A DNA stretch of 43,720 nt from Ancylothrix sp. D3o (lineage in GTDB: Bacteria > Cyanobacteriota > Cyanobacteriia > Cyanobacteriales > Oscillatoriaceae): NCBI RefSeq assembly GCF_025370775.1, contig NZ_JAMXEX010000021.1:1-43720 (forward strand), written 5' to 3'. The notes beneath the pieces are model-generated. The model was not told where the DNA came from, did no database searches, and worked only from the letters and a program-made list of their open reading frames with translations. Positions 17,604-26,662 of the stretch are shown here, in pieces; position 1 is the stretch's first letter; each line of letters opens with the position of its first letter. The position numbers were made by a program, and so were the translations under genes.

Positions 17604-18365
17604 TTAACCCTCAACATTTTTACCCTTCTCAAAAACCAAAATATGCTGCTGCGGTAAAACCCCTATAGTTTCCTTCCAAACTAACCCAACCGCAGCCATT
17701 TCTTTCTTCACTTGCTTTTGTGTCATTTTGTGTAACGCCTTAATCGCAATAAACGGATTTTCACCGCGATATTCCACTAAAACCACCCTTCCCCTAGCCT
17801 TCAAACCCCTAACAATTCCTTCCATCATTTCCCTGGGGTAAGCAAACTCGTGATAAGCATCCACCATAATTGCTAAATCAACGCTATTTTCGGGCAAGTT
17901 GGGATTGCTTTCTGTGCCTAATATTGTCTCGACGTTTTCAAAGTTATATCGCTTTTTAAAATTCTCCAACATCTCAATCATTTCTGGCTGTACATCCACC
18001 GCCAAAACCTTACCTTGCGGAACTTTTTGGGCCATCATCAAACTAATATAACCCGTACCGGCCCCAATATCTGCTACCACATCGGCAGGTTTTAACCCTA
18101 AACTTTCCACTAATAAAGCCGGTTGTTCTTCCCATTCTCGACTCGGACGTTCCAGCCAAGATGCACCCAAATGTCCCATCACTTGAGCAATTTCTCTTCC
18201 CATATAAAACTTGCCAATTCCATCAGGACTATGCAGCGTTCTTTGCTCATAAATATTGCCATTTGTAACAACACCGGCCCCACTTAACATCAAACCCAAC
18301 CACAAAATCAAAGCAATTATTACTAACCGCACCCAGGGATATTTTTTTACCCTTAAAAAATTCAT
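17604..18365 (-). CDS. Membrane-anchored class I SAM-dependent methyltransferase
   Basis: A 253-aa protein with an N-terminal basic segment and one hydrophobic helix (VRLVIIALILWLGLMLSGAGVV), so an anchor or signal. A Rossmann-type methyltransferase domain follows. Motif I is ADVVADIGAGTGYISLMMA, the acidic ribose-binding strand is KVLAVDVQPEMIEML, and the later segment is SVDLAIMVDAYHEFAYPREMMEGI. The start is set at the ATG with CAGGAGAA eight bases upstream; the frame is open to 18443 without a comparable site. It follows the beta-CASP gene by 61 bases on the same strand and may be co-transcribed. Substrate not predictable. Confidence 0.87.
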   Translation of the reverse strand: MNFLRVKKYPWVRLVIIALILWLGLMLSGAGVVTNGNIYEQRTLHSPDGIGKFYMGREIAQVMGHLGASWLERPSREWEEQPALLVESLGLKPADVVADIGAGTGYISLMMAQKVPQGKVLAVDVQPEMIEMLENFKKRYNFENVETILGTESNPNLPENSVDLAIMVDAYHEFAYPREMMEGIVRGLKARGRVVLVEYRGENPFIAIKALHKMTQKQVKKEMAAVGLVWKETIGVLPQQHILVFEKGKNVEG

Positions 18366-18426
18366 TGGCTTTTCTCCTGATTGATTAAAAACTTTTTTAA
18401 AGGCAGATGTACGCCCAGAATTGCGC

Positions 18427-20937
18427 CTATATCTGCGGTTCAATTAATTGTTCTTGCCGGCGCATAAATTCAGGACAATCAGCACTGGGTGCCACTTGCA
18501 AAGTATGCAGCGGACTTTCCTCACACCGGCAAGTACCTTTCTCAAAAAACTTACACACAGCACAGCAATCTTTCCCCGATTCCATAGCTGCTTCAAGGGC
18601 GATATGATAAGTCGTTAAAGGAGTAATCCTTAAATGAATTCCATCCCATTTTGCCCGCAAAATTCCATTGGCAGATAGAGCCTTCCAGCGCGGATCTTCC
18701 TCGACAATATGAGCGGGTATTTTTAACCAAGCTCCCTCTACTTCTGCCTCAATATTTATCTCAAATTCCGCCGGCAATTCTATCTTAGCAATTTGTTGAT
18801 CACTCAGGTGCTCCGGCGCTTCTCCGTATTCAATTATCTCCCCCACTTCGGGAATATGAACATAAAGTTTATCCTTTAAATCTCCTGCGTTTGCTAATTC
18901 CCGTAGCGCTTCTCTGGAACCGTGAATTAAAACTAAATGTTTAGGATTGACGCGACTTATAACTTGGCAAATACCCGTTCTATCTGCATGAGCCGATAAA
19001 TTAAACCGGCGCACTTCTGCTTTTACAGTTACTTGTTTGCCATCTAATTCTATCGTATCTCCTGTTTCCAAATTCTGCAATAATCGCCCCGGACTTTCTT
19101 CGTCTGTATAGCCAGAAATAAAAATTGCCGCATTGTCTCTTTCCAACAAAACCGAGGCATAATAAACACTTGCCCCCCCAGTTAACATTCCCGAACTGGC
19201 AACAACAATACTCGGTTTTGCTATGGCTAAAGGTCGTTCCCTGGGATTAGCAATCGCAATAATGGGAGGAATGCCTTTTTCATCACAAAACGGCTCAGTA
19301 TTGCTATTACGAACCAAATTTTGCACCGATGCCGGCATTAAATGTAAATTGTCTCGAAAAGTTTCTGTAACCGCTCTCACCAACCCATCAACATACACCG
19401 GCACCTGATTTTTTTGGAATAAATGACTGGTACGAATTGCCAGCAAAATTTCTTGAGCTCGTCCCAAAGCAAAGGCCGGTATTAACACATTTCCCCCCGC
19501 TTCAACTACTTCGGCAATAGCATTCATTAAAGCGGTTTCTTGGGTTTTTCTGCTGGGGTGACAATCCGCGCCATAGGTAGATTCAGTAATTAAAATATCG
19601 GCTTCGGGTAAATCGCTTAATTTTAAACCTTCAGTAGTCCGAGAAGAAGCGGTGTTATAGTCGCCGGTGTAAAATAAAGAACGTTTGCCATAACGCAAAT
19701 AAATACACGCCGCGCCCAAAATATGACCGGCATTAATAAAGCGGACAATTAAACCGGGTAACGGTTCAAAATCTACGCCTATCGGTTGCGTTTCTAAGCG
19801 GAAAAGAGTGCTTTGCAAATCTTCTTCATCAAATAATTCTGGTGAATCTTCCCGCTGCTGAATTTTTAAACAATCTCTCAGCATAACGTGGGCAATTTCA
19901 CGGGTGCCTGCTGTGCAAATCATCCGCGTCCCCGGAAATTGTTTGTGGAACACCGGCACGGCGCCTAAATGATCTTGATGACCATGAGAAATAATTAATA
20001 AATCTGGGTTTTGGAGATATTCTAAAGCCGGTAAAGGCTCCCAACCTTTCGGGCGTGTTCCGCAGTCTAAAATTACTTCATACTGCCCAATTAATACCCT
20101 AAAACATGATGCCCCAATGCCTTTTGCAGCCCCTAAAGGAGTGACACTTAAACGATGTTTGTTAGCTTCTTTTTCTTCTTCGGGGTTTTCTACTTTGGCT
20201 GTGGCTCTTGGAAATAGATAAACTTCTCCTTGACTTCCTTTAGAAAAAATTCTAATTCTCGCTCGTTGTTTGGTGGGTAGATGATCCGCTTCCCATTCCC
20301 AGTTAGTGAAGTTGCGTTTAATCGGCACACCCAACTGCCACCCCGTTAGGCCGGTGTGCTCTGCCAGTACCGCTTCCGCCATTTCGTTTGGCGGTGCACC
20401 TTCTCTTGTAGAGATTTTCAGTTTTTGCAATTCGGCTTCAGATAGACCGGCAGGCTTGTTCTCGAAGGGTTCGTTTTCGTCTAAAGCTTCATCCACATAG
20501 GGAATGGCTTGTTGAATGTATAGTTCGTTTCCCTGTCTAACTGCCAAAACTCGCCACAGAGTACCCACTTTCATTTCAGGCCGGGGGCTGAGTAGAGTGG
20601 GGCGGAGGGTTTTTTGGCCCGGACGGCTAACTTTGAGTTGGATGAAGCTATTACGCTTGCCAATGAGGGTGACGCGGCCAATGAGCCGGCATTGATCCGG
20701 TAGATTATAGTTGGGGGGTAGCGGTTGGACGTCTTGGATGGAGACGGTGGCGATGATGCCGGTGGAGTCGATGCTTGGCACCACGTTCCAGAGATGAATA
20801 CCGGTGGGTATTTCTTTGCCGCCGGTACTGGTGATCCGCAGGCGGATGGAGTCTTTGGTAATCAGGTATTGGCCGGTTTCGGTGGTTTCGATGTGGCCGG
20901 TGAGGGTAAATTGAAGGGTGGGGTGGTTGTCAAACAC
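18427..20937 (-). CDS. Beta-CASP metallo-beta-lactamase-fold hydrolase (RNase J/CPSF-like) with long N-terminal extension
   Basis: An 836-aa protein. The metal-binding HxHxDH motif is HGHQDH at 318-323, followed later by LYTGDYNTASSRTTEG, TESTYGADCHPSRKTQE, VLIPAFALGRAQEIL and a C-terminal FNLSAHADRTG and LVLIHGSREAL, all hallmarks of the beta-CASP nucleases. The first ~260 residues look like two small beta-rich modules (ending KVGTLWRVLAVRQGNELYIQQ) not found in ordinary RNase J. The last ~45 residues are Cys-rich (CCAVC...CRC...C), possibly a metal site. RNA processing is the likely role by family. The extra N- and C-terminal parts are typical only of a cyanobacterial subgroup as far as I know. 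Confidence 0.87.
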   Translation of the reverse strand: MFDNHPTLQFTLTGHIETTETGQYLITKDSIRLRITSTGGKEIPTGIHLWNVVPSIDSTGIIATVSIQDVQPLPPNYNLPDQCRLIGRVTLIGKRNSFIQLKVSRPGQKTLRPTLLSPRPEMKVGTLWRVLAVRQGNELYIQQAIPYVDEALDENEPFENKPAGLSEAELQKLKISTREGAPPNEMAEAVLAEHTGLTGWQLGVPIKRNFTNWEWEADHLPTKQRARIRIFSKGSQGEVYLFPRATAKVENPEEEKEANKHRLSVTPLGAAKGIGASCFRVLIGQYEVILDCGTRPKGWEPLPALEYLQNPDLLIISHGHQDHLGAVPVFHKQFPGTRMICTAGTREIAHVMLRDCLKIQQREDSPELFDEEDLQSTLFRLETQPIGVDFEPLPGLIVRFINAGHILGAACIYLRYGKRSLFYTGDYNTASSRTTEGLKLSDLPEADILITESTYGADCHPSRKTQETALMNAIAEVVEAGGNVLIPAFALGRAQEILLAIRTSHLFQKNQVPVYVDGLVRAVTETFRDNLHLMPASVQNLVRNSNTEPFCDEKGIPPIIAIANPRERPLAIAKPSIVVASSGMLTGGASVYYASVLLERDNAAIFISGYTDEESPGRLLQNLETGDTIELDGKQVTVKAEVRRFNLSAHADRTGICQVISRVNPKHLVLIHGSREALRELANAGDLKDKLYVHIPEVGEIIEYGEAPEHLSDQQIAKIELPAEFEINIEAEVEGAWLKIPAHIVEEDPRWKALSANGILRAKWDGIHLRITPLTTYHIALEAAMESGKDCCAVCKFFEKGTCRCEESPLHTLQVAPSADCPEFMRRQEQLIEPQI

Positions 20938-21264
20938 AGCAGTTATTTTTGTAAGGTGGGTGATACCGGCCTCTTGCCCTGAAAAAACGAGTGTTACAGG
21001 GTGTTTTGCCGATGGGGTTTATTTTTTTATATTGTCTTTCTTTATTTTGAAGCGTTAGAGATTGTTTGAGGCAAGAGGCTTTAATGATGTGGTTTTAAAG
21101 TTCATTGCTGATCATACCACCAAGGCTAAATTAAATATTATCACAGCGGCTCTACTTTCCAACCTCTTACGTTCTGAAAAAACAACATTTTCTTCTGCTT
21201 TCTCTCAATCCAACGGATAAAAAACAATTATAACCCATTTCTTATTTTAGAGGTAAATATCATC

Positions 21265-21823
21265 ATGTCAGCGCGCTTTCAAAAATCTTTTCAAGACGAT
21301 CCGCGCTTAAGTTATCAACTTTTTAATCTCCTCCAAATCGTTTTTCCTGAATTGGGTTTCTCAGAAATTGCCGAACCAGCAAGAAAGGCAGGCGCTGCTT
21401 GGGAAACTGCATCAACTCCTTTTATATTTTTTCAGAAAAATCAAGTTGTTTCTCATGTAGGGGTTTTAGAAATTCCCCTTTGTTTAATGGGAGAAAATAT
21501 CACCGTTGCCGGCATTCACGCTGTCGCCACCCATACCTATATACTATAGCCAAAAGTTAGATATTCTAATTTGTGCCGAAATTACTGGCAAACAGCTAAA
21601 ACTTTTTGATATAGTCGCTGAGAAAATGTGTCCTCTCAGAGAAATTCTGCGGCGATAACCCGAACCGGTGGAGGAGGTTATAATACATTTCAGTCCTGAT
21701 CGCCTCGATGCCAGCGTCCAGCCAGTCCCTCACATCCTTGATGGGAATTTATACCTGATGGTTCGTGGTTGCTTTCCACCCGAAGGTCAACTTTTTATGT
21801 TACCACGCTCGGCCCGTTGCTAA
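21265..21823 (+). pseudogene. Decayed GNAT-family N-acetyltransferase
   Basis: The first 94 codons (MSARFQKSFQDDPRLSYQLF..., ending GIHAVATHTYIL) look like the start of a GNAT acetyltransferase that breaks off just where the acetyl-CoA-binding RRRG motif should come. The reading continues in other frames: ILICAEITGKQLKLFDIVAEKM from 21563 up to a stop, then VEEVIIHFSPDRLDA and LYLMVRGCFPPEGQLFMLP, ending in TAA at 21823. The fragments are in order, separated by a deletion and a frameshift or stop, so the gene is inactive. The upstream 327-base gap (20938-21264) shows no gene. Confidence 0.7.
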
Positions 21824-21828
21824 TTAAA

Positions 21829-21867
21829 TATTTCTGTCGGAGAGGTTGACAAATCTCCCCGAAATAT
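21829..21867. repeat. Imperfect hairpin between pseudogene and dnaJ-like gene
   Basis: ATATTTC pairs with GAAATAT and, inside, GGAGA with TCTCC, giving an interrupted stem. No T-run. Purpose unknown. Confidence 0.35.
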
Positions 21868-21968
21868 GAATAAAAACTATTTCCAAAAAAAAGGAAATGG
21901 AAAATTTGAGCGTCAAAGGCGACACCGCTACCCAACCATTAGAAATTTCCCTCAAGAATTGAAAAATT

Positions 21969-22658
21969 ATGGCAGACTCAAATCATTATCAAATACTGCA
22001 AGTTAGCCCCAAAGCCACTCAAACAGAAATCAAACAAGCTTATCGACGCCTGGCAAAACAATTCCACCCCGACAGTAACCAAGACACAGCCAGCCACGAG
22101 CATATTGTACGCCTGAATGCAGCTTATGAAATATTAGGGGATAGCCAAAACCGGCAATCTTACGACCGGCAACTTTTTGCAGCCACGACTCACCGCCAAC
22201 AACGCACCGCCAACGCACAAAGACACTATCAACAACAGCGAGAAACTGAACAAGATACCGATAAACAATTACAACAGTGGATGCGACAAGTTTATAGGCC
22301 GGTTAATCAAAAACTGGCGAGCATTCTTAATCCCCTCAAAAGTCAAATTGACGAACTTTCTGCCGATCCTTTTGATGATGAATTGCTCGAAGCCTTTCAA
22401 AGTTATATTAACCACTGTCGTGAACTTCTCAAAGGAGCACATCTTTGTTTTCGATCTATGCCAAACCCCAGACCGGTTGCCGGTGTAGCTGCCAATCTCT
22501 ACTACTGTTTAAATCAACTAGGCGATGCTTTGGATGAACTAGAAACCTTTACCCTAAACTACGATGAGCACTATTTGCACACCGGCCAAGAAATGTTTCG
22601 CATCGCTGCCGGTTTGCGGCGAGAAGCAATGGCAAATATAAAAAATATCCCAGATTAA
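21969..22658 (+). CDS. J-domain (DnaJ-like) protein
   Basis: A 229-aa protein with an N-terminal J domain (residues 5-68): HYQILQVSPKATQTEIKQAYRRLAKQFHPD with HPD at 33-35, then LNAAYEILGDSQNRQSYDRQL. It has no Gly/Phe or zinc-finger region, so it is a type III J protein that would recruit an Hsp70 to a specific client. The remaining ~150 residues are Gln-rich, then helical, unknown to me (LSADPFDDELLEAFQSYINHCRELLKGAHLCFRSMPNP). It is followed 56 bases later by the QueD-like gene in the same direction. Confidence 0.87.
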   Translation: MADSNHYQILQVSPKATQTEIKQAYRRLAKQFHPDSNQDTASHEHIVRLNAAYEILGDSQNRQSYDRQLFAATTHRQQRTANAQRHYQQQRETEQDTDKQLQQWMRQVYRPVNQKLASILNPLKSQIDELSADPFDDELLEAFQSYINHCRELLKGAHLCFRSMPNPRPVAGVAANLYYCLNQLGDALDELETFTLNYDEHYLHTGQEMFRIAAGLRREAMANIKNIPD

Positions 22659-22714
22659 AAACCCGCCCAAACCCGATAGAATGAAAGAAGGTTTACTTAA
22701 CTTTACAATTACTC

Positions 22715-23587
22715 ATGCAGTGCATAATCAATCGCAGGGCTGAGTTTTCGGCCAGTCACCGCTACTGGCTCCCTGAACTCAGCGAAGCGGAAAACCGGTC
22801 TACTTTTGGCCTCTGTGCCAATGCGCCCGGACACGGCCATAATTATACTTTGTATGTGTTGATGGCCGGTCAAATCGATGAGTACGGCATGGTCTTGAAT
22901 TTGTCTGATGTCAAGCACGTTATCAAGCGGGAAGTCACCGGCCAGCTAGATTTTTCCTTCCTTAACGATGTGTGGCCAGAATTTCAGCAAACTCTGCCAA
23001 CCACCGAAAACATTGCACGGGTGATCTGGCAAAAACTCTCTCCCCACCTCCCGCTTGTCCGCATTCAACTTTTTGAACATCCCGAACTCTCGGCAGAATA
23101 TTTAGGTAACGGTATGGAAGCTTATCTCACAGTTGGTACTCACTTTAGCGCTGCTCACCGGCTCGCTCGTCCCGATCTCAGTTTTGAAGAAAATACCGAG
23201 ATATATGGCAAGTGCGCTCGCCCGCACGGTCACGGGCACAACTATCAATTAGAAGTGACGGTTAAAGGTGAAATTGACTCGCGCACCGGCATGATTGTTG
23301 ATTTGGTTGCGCTGCAAAAAGCAATTGAAGATTATGTGGTGGAACCTTTCGATCACACATTCTTAAATAAAGATATTCCCCATTTTGCTGAAGTGGTTCC
23401 TACGGCTGAAAATATCGCCGTTTATATTGGTCAGTTGTTACAAAACCCGATTCAAGAATTGGGGGCCGAGTTGCACAAGATTAAGTTGATTGAAAGTGCT
23501 AATAATTCTTGTGAAATTTATGCTTCTGATTTGGAAGCTGTCTCTAGCAAGCGAGTAGCCAGTGAGCCGGTTTTGTTGCCGGTTTAA
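22715..23587 (+). CDS. Tandem-domain 6-pyruvoyl-tetrahydropterin / 6-carboxytetrahydropterin synthase family protein
   Basis: Family members convert dihydroneopterin triphosphate to pterin or queuosine precursors. The 290-aa protein contains two complete copies of a domain normally about 120-150 aa. Domain 1 (about 1-140) has AEFSASHRYWLPEL, FGLCANAPGHGHNY and DFSFLNDVW. Domain 2 (about 145-290) has THFSAAHRLARPDL, YGKCARPHGHGHNY and DHTFLNKDIP. Both keep the zinc histidines (SxxH and GHGHNY) and the cysteine before them, so both could be active. Pathway (queuosine or a cyanobacterial pterin) cannot be decided from the neighbours, which include no other queuosine gene. Confidence 0.9.
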   Translation: MQCIINRRAEFSASHRYWLPELSEAENRSTFGLCANAPGHGHNYTLYVLMAGQIDEYGMVLNLSDVKHVIKREVTGQLDFSFLNDVWPEFQQTLPTTENIARVIWQKLSPHLPLVRIQLFEHPELSAEYLGNGMEAYLTVGTHFSAAHRLARPDLSFEENTEIYGKCARPHGHGHNYQLEVTVKGEIDSRTGMIVDLVALQKAIEDYVVEPFDHTFLNKDIPHFAEVVPTAENIAVYIGQLLQNPIQELGAELHKIKLIESANNSCEIYASDLEAVSSKRVASEPVLLPV

Positions 23588-23609
23588 GAATAAAAAACCG
23601 CTTCGGTAA

Positions 23610-23628
23610 GGCAGGCAAGATGCCTGCC
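23610..23628. repeat. Short palindromic repeat GGCAGGCA-AGA-TGCCTGCC
   Basis: An 8-bp perfect stem with a three-base loop, 23 bases after the QueD-like stop codon. This is a widespread interspersed hairpin in cyanobacteria and could end the transcript. Confidence 0.65.
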
Positions 23629-23636
23629 CCACTGAT

Positions 23637-23668
23637 GTTAGGCGTAGCCGCGCGTAGCGCTACGCAGA
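23637..23668. repeat. 32-bp palindromic element, copy 1
   Basis: Identical over all 32 bases to 27361-27392. The core GCGTAGCGCTACGC (23652-23665) is a perfect 14-base palindrome, preceded by the imperfect palindrome GGCGTAGCC. It sits between the QueD-like gene and the converging tpsB-like gene. Confidence 0.75.
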
Positions 23669-23717
23669 AGTAGATGGGTTATTCTCTATGGCTAAGGTTT
23701 TTTAAGAGGGTTTTATC

Positions 23718-23743
23718 AGCGTTTATCTGCGTTCATCTGCGGG
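23718..23743. repeat. CGCAGATGAA-type decamer repeat, copy 1 (inverted)
   Basis: Reads GTTTATCTGC GTTCATCTGC GGG on the plus strand. The same decamer family (CGCAGATGAA on the other strand) recurs at 27353 and 30859, in intergenic DNA each time. Confidence 0.6.
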
Positions 23744-23768
23744 TTTTTAAATGACTTATGATAATAAC

Positions 23769-25460
23769 CTAAAAAGGCTGCACTTGAATAGAAAAAGATA
23801 AGCCTTGATCTTGTAAAGAATTGCCTTGATTTTCGACGTCTTTTAGAGGAATTCCCCAATCTAAACGGGCAGAAAAACGATTGTTTTGCCAGCGTAATCC
23901 CAGGCCGGTGCTGATAAGTGTATTGGGGTTAGAAACTTCTGTTTGATTGTTCCAAACTGTGCCTAGATCAAAAAAAGGCCCTATTTGAATTAATCCTAAA
24001 CCTTCGGGTTGGCGCACAAGCGGAAAGCGGAATTCTACAGAACCAACAATGCCGTTATCGCCAATTTGTTGATTTTGCCGGTAGCCTCGAATTGTATCTA
24101 CTCCGCCGATAGTAAATTGCTCTAAAGGTAACAGGGAATGGGGCGTAAGTTGGGTGGCAATTCGGGCAATGGCGATGCTATCTTCTCCTAATGATTCTAC
24201 CCATTGAAATTGTCCTACCCAACTAATAAATCTGCCATCGGGGCCGGTTTCATTTACTGTTGCGCCTAAGATTCCTAAACCTAAATTAAACTGGGAACGG
24301 GCGGCTAAAACTCGATTGGAACTGCGTTTTACCCAATCTTGACTAAATCTAAGGGCTGTTATTTGTGAAACACCATTTTCTGAGCCGGCAGAAAAGGAAA
24401 AGGGTACATCGTCTAAAATAAATGTTTCGCTACGGCGTAAATCTGCCGATAAACCGAGTGTAAATTCTTCTTGGGGTGTACGAGTCACCGGCTGACGAAA
24501 TCCTATCGCTAAGGTTTGAGAATTGCCGTTAATTCCTAAAGCCTCAAAGGGGTCTTCTATAACGCGGCTGTTACTGTTGGCATAACTTAAACTCAAAGTT
24601 CCATCGCGGGGATTGAGGGGAATTGCGTAGTTAAGATTATAGGTTTTTACGCCTTCGGTGAGGCCAAAGTTAGCGCTAAAAACATCGCCAAATCCTAATA
24701 CATTATTGTGGCTAACACCGGCACTGTAGCGAATTTCACCGACGCTTGGCGAGTCGTGGTTATCGACAGAAAGGGTGGCTGCAAAAGCTGGGGATTCTTG
24801 TAAGTCTAAAATTAAAATACTGCGTCCGGGGCTGGTGCCGGCGGTGAGTTCTGCTCTCACACGCGAAATGCGGGGATCAAGTTGTAATAATTGTAAGGCA
24901 GTTTCGAGTTTTTGAAGGTTGACCGGCGCAGCTGCGGCTATGGCAATGCGAGATCGCACATAATTTTCTCGCAACCGTTTTAATCCTTTGATTTCAATGT
25001 TTTCTAATTCGCCTTCTACGACTTGAATTTTTATCACGCCGCTGGAAATATCTTGCGGGGGTAAAAAAGCCCCGGATGTGGTGTATCCTTTGCTGGTGTA
25101 AAGATCGGTGATGGCTCCGCGAAGGGCGATCAGTTGTTCAAAACTGACAATTTGGTTTTCAAAAGGTGCGACGACTGCGGCAATTTCTTCTGGCGAAAAT
25201 ACAGTATTTCCTAATATTTCAATGCGCTGTACTTGGATGGTTGTGCTGTCTGTGGGGGGTTTTGGTGAGGGTGTTGGTGCCGGTGGGGTGAGGGTGGGTG
25301 GGGGTATGGGTGTGGGTATGGGTGCCGGTAGGGGGGACAGTTCTGGCCGTTTCGGTTCGAGGGTTCCAGGGGGAAGGGATGGCGGTGTTTGAGCGGTGCT
25401 GGCGGGGCTGAGGCTGCTGTAAAGCAGGCCGGTGAGTGCGAGCAAAAATTTAAGGTTCAT
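23769..25460 (-). CDS. TpsB/ShlB-family two-partner-secretion outer-membrane transporter
   Basis: Outer-membrane beta-barrel of the Omp85/TpsB superfamily that normally exports one large TpsA protein (haemolysin, adhesin or CdiA). The 563-aa protein has a signal peptide (about 1-23), a Pro-rich linker (24-70), a POTRA region (about 75-220: VQRIEILGNTVFSPEEIAAVV, GYTTSGAFLPPQDISSGVIKIQVVEGELENIEI) and a C-terminal barrel ending SFSIQVQPF with terminal Phe. The conserved IGGVDTIRGYRQNQQIGDNG block is the VRGY/F motif of these transporters. No TpsA gene lies on either side, so its substrate is unknown. The 480-base gap upstream holds a hairpin and probably the promoter. Confidence 0.9.
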   Translation of the reverse strand: MNLKFLLALTGLLYSSLSPASTAQTPPSLPPGTLEPKRPELSPLPAPIPTPIPPPTLTPPAPTPSPKPPTDSTTIQVQRIEILGNTVFSPEEIAAVVAPFENQIVSFEQLIALRGAITDLYTSKGYTTSGAFLPPQDISSGVIKIQVVEGELENIEIKGLKRLRENYVRSRIAIAAAAPVNLQKLETALQLLQLDPRISRVRAELTAGTSPGRSILILDLQESPAFAATLSVDNHDSPSVGEIRYSAGVSHNNVLGFGDVFSANFGLTEGVKTYNLNYAIPLNPRDGTLSLSYANSNSRVIEDPFEALGINGNSQTLAIGFRQPVTRTPQEEFTLGLSADLRRSETFILDDVPFSFSAGSENGVSQITALRFSQDWVKRSSNRVLAARSQFNLGLGILGATVNETGPDGRFISWVGQFQWVESLGEDSIAIARIATQLTPHSLLPLEQFTIGGVDTIRGYRQNQQIGDNGIVGSVEFRFPLVRQPEGLGLIQIGPFFDLGTVWNNQTEVSNPNTLISTGLGLRWQNNRFSARLDWGIPLKDVENQGNSLQDQGLSFSIQVQPF

Positions 25461-25652
25461 AAAGGGTTATGCTGCCTGGGTGACAGAGTTTTATAGCAAC
25501 TCCAGAAAAAATTTACAAAAAATTCCTAGCACAATACGGATAAATAAAAGATCCACAGAAAGAAGTTTATGTCTTGGGGTTAAGTTTTTTGTGTTTTTTG
25601 TTTTGGGAGTCTGGGGATGACTTGCGGTTAAGTTGAGGTTGTTAAATTTTCA

Positions 25653-25682
25653 AAACCCGGTTCCTCAAAGAAACAGGGTTTT
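25653..25682. terminator. Hairpin related to the one at 10288
   Basis: AAACCCGGTT..CTC..AAGAAACAGGGTTT forms an imperfect stem resembling the terminator at 10288-10320. It lies downstream of the leftward L,D-transpeptidase gene and may end that transcript. The rest of the 480-base gap (25461-25940) shows only AT-rich DNA and no convincing gene. Confidence 0.5.
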
Positions 25683-25940
25683 TGGTTAAATCATTTTTGA
25701 ATTTATTAATCTAGTTGTAATGACAAAAAATCTTAAATTTACCTAAATTTTGAATATATTAAACAGAAATTTGAAAGAAAATTTTAATCTTTTATATAGT
25801 CTCTAAAGAGAGCTTTTTTTGATACTTAAGTAGGCAAAAAATGCAGAGTGAAGATTTGGGAAACGGGGAGGCTATATTTAGCAACAATCAGGCAAAATTG
25901 TATGGCTGCTAACTATAGTTTCCCCCCCTCTTTAGTGAAA

Positions 25941-26543
25941 CTAAGGTTCTACAACAACGGTCATACCAACGCCGACTTGTTCGTACAAAGCCATTACGTC
26001 TTTATTGTGCATTCTTACGCAGCCGTGCGAGACGGCTTCTCCAATTAATTCTGGCTCATTGGTGCCGTGAAAACCTAGTTGGGTTTTGCCGTCTGTCCAA
26101 AAGCCAATCCAGCGCGGGCCTAATGGATTGTCTGGGCCCGGAGGAATGATTCTTCCTGTTTTGAAACTCTTAAATGTGGGGTTAACTTCCATTGTAAAAA
26201 CTGTGTAAGTTCCCACCGGCGTTTCCCATCCAGGTTTGCCAATTGCAACCGGGTAACTGCTTTTAACTTGATTATCTTTATACAAATAAACGCGACGTTC
26301 GCTTAGTTTAATTACTAAACGAACATCCTCAGCCGGAATAAATTTTGAGGACTCACCAATTGGTGGTAATTGGGGTTCTTGAACTAGGAATAATCCAGGT
26401 ACAACACCGCTGCTGTTTCCTACCGGGGCCGGTGATTCGGCGGCGGAAACTTGTTTGCCAGAACCAAACAATAAAACTGCGGCACTAAAGCCCAAAAGTG
26501 CACAGTTTTTCGCTAACCATTTTCCTCTCACCATTAATGTCAT
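25941..26543 (-). CDS. Exported L,D-transpeptidase (YkuD domain)
   Basis: A periplasmic peptidoglycan cross-linking or anchoring enzyme, 200 aa. An N-terminal signal segment (CALLGFSAAVLLFGSGKQVSA) leads to a short Pro-rich linker and a YkuD domain from about residue 73. The strand RLVIKLSERRVYLYKD, the segment GKPGWETPVGTYTV, and the active-site block FHG...SHGCVRM with His159, His173 and catalytic Cys175 are all present. Divergent from the small exported gene at 26663; the 119 bases between them hold both promoters. Confidence 0.92.
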   Translation of the reverse strand: MTLMVRGKWLAKNCALLGFSAAVLLFGSGKQVSAAESPAPVGNSSGVVPGLFLVQEPQLPPIGESSKFIPAEDVRLVIKLSERRVYLYKDNQVKSSYPVAIGKPGWETPVGTYTVFTMEVNPTFKSFKTGRIIPPGPDNPLGPRWIGFWTDGKTQLGFHGTNEPELIGEAVSHGCVRMHNKDVMALYEQVGVGMTVVVEP

Positions 26544-26662
26544 ATCTTATCCCTTGTTAACGACAGAATTAGATGGCATTTTTGAATTGTACGCCCCGAT
26601 TACTTGCTGATCGCCAATTTGAATGTTATTATAGTCTCATTCTTGGTGAAAGAGTGAAACGG

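Noticed and set aside
21897-21962. Short frame MENLSVKGDTATQPLEISLKN just before the dnaJ-like gene
   Set aside because: Only 21 codons, no spaced ribosome site; could be a gene scrap, not supported as a gene.
25841-25912. 23-codon frame starting ATGCAGAGTGAAG upstream of the L,D-transpeptidase end
   Set aside because: Too short, no ribosome site, AT-rich intergenic surroundings.
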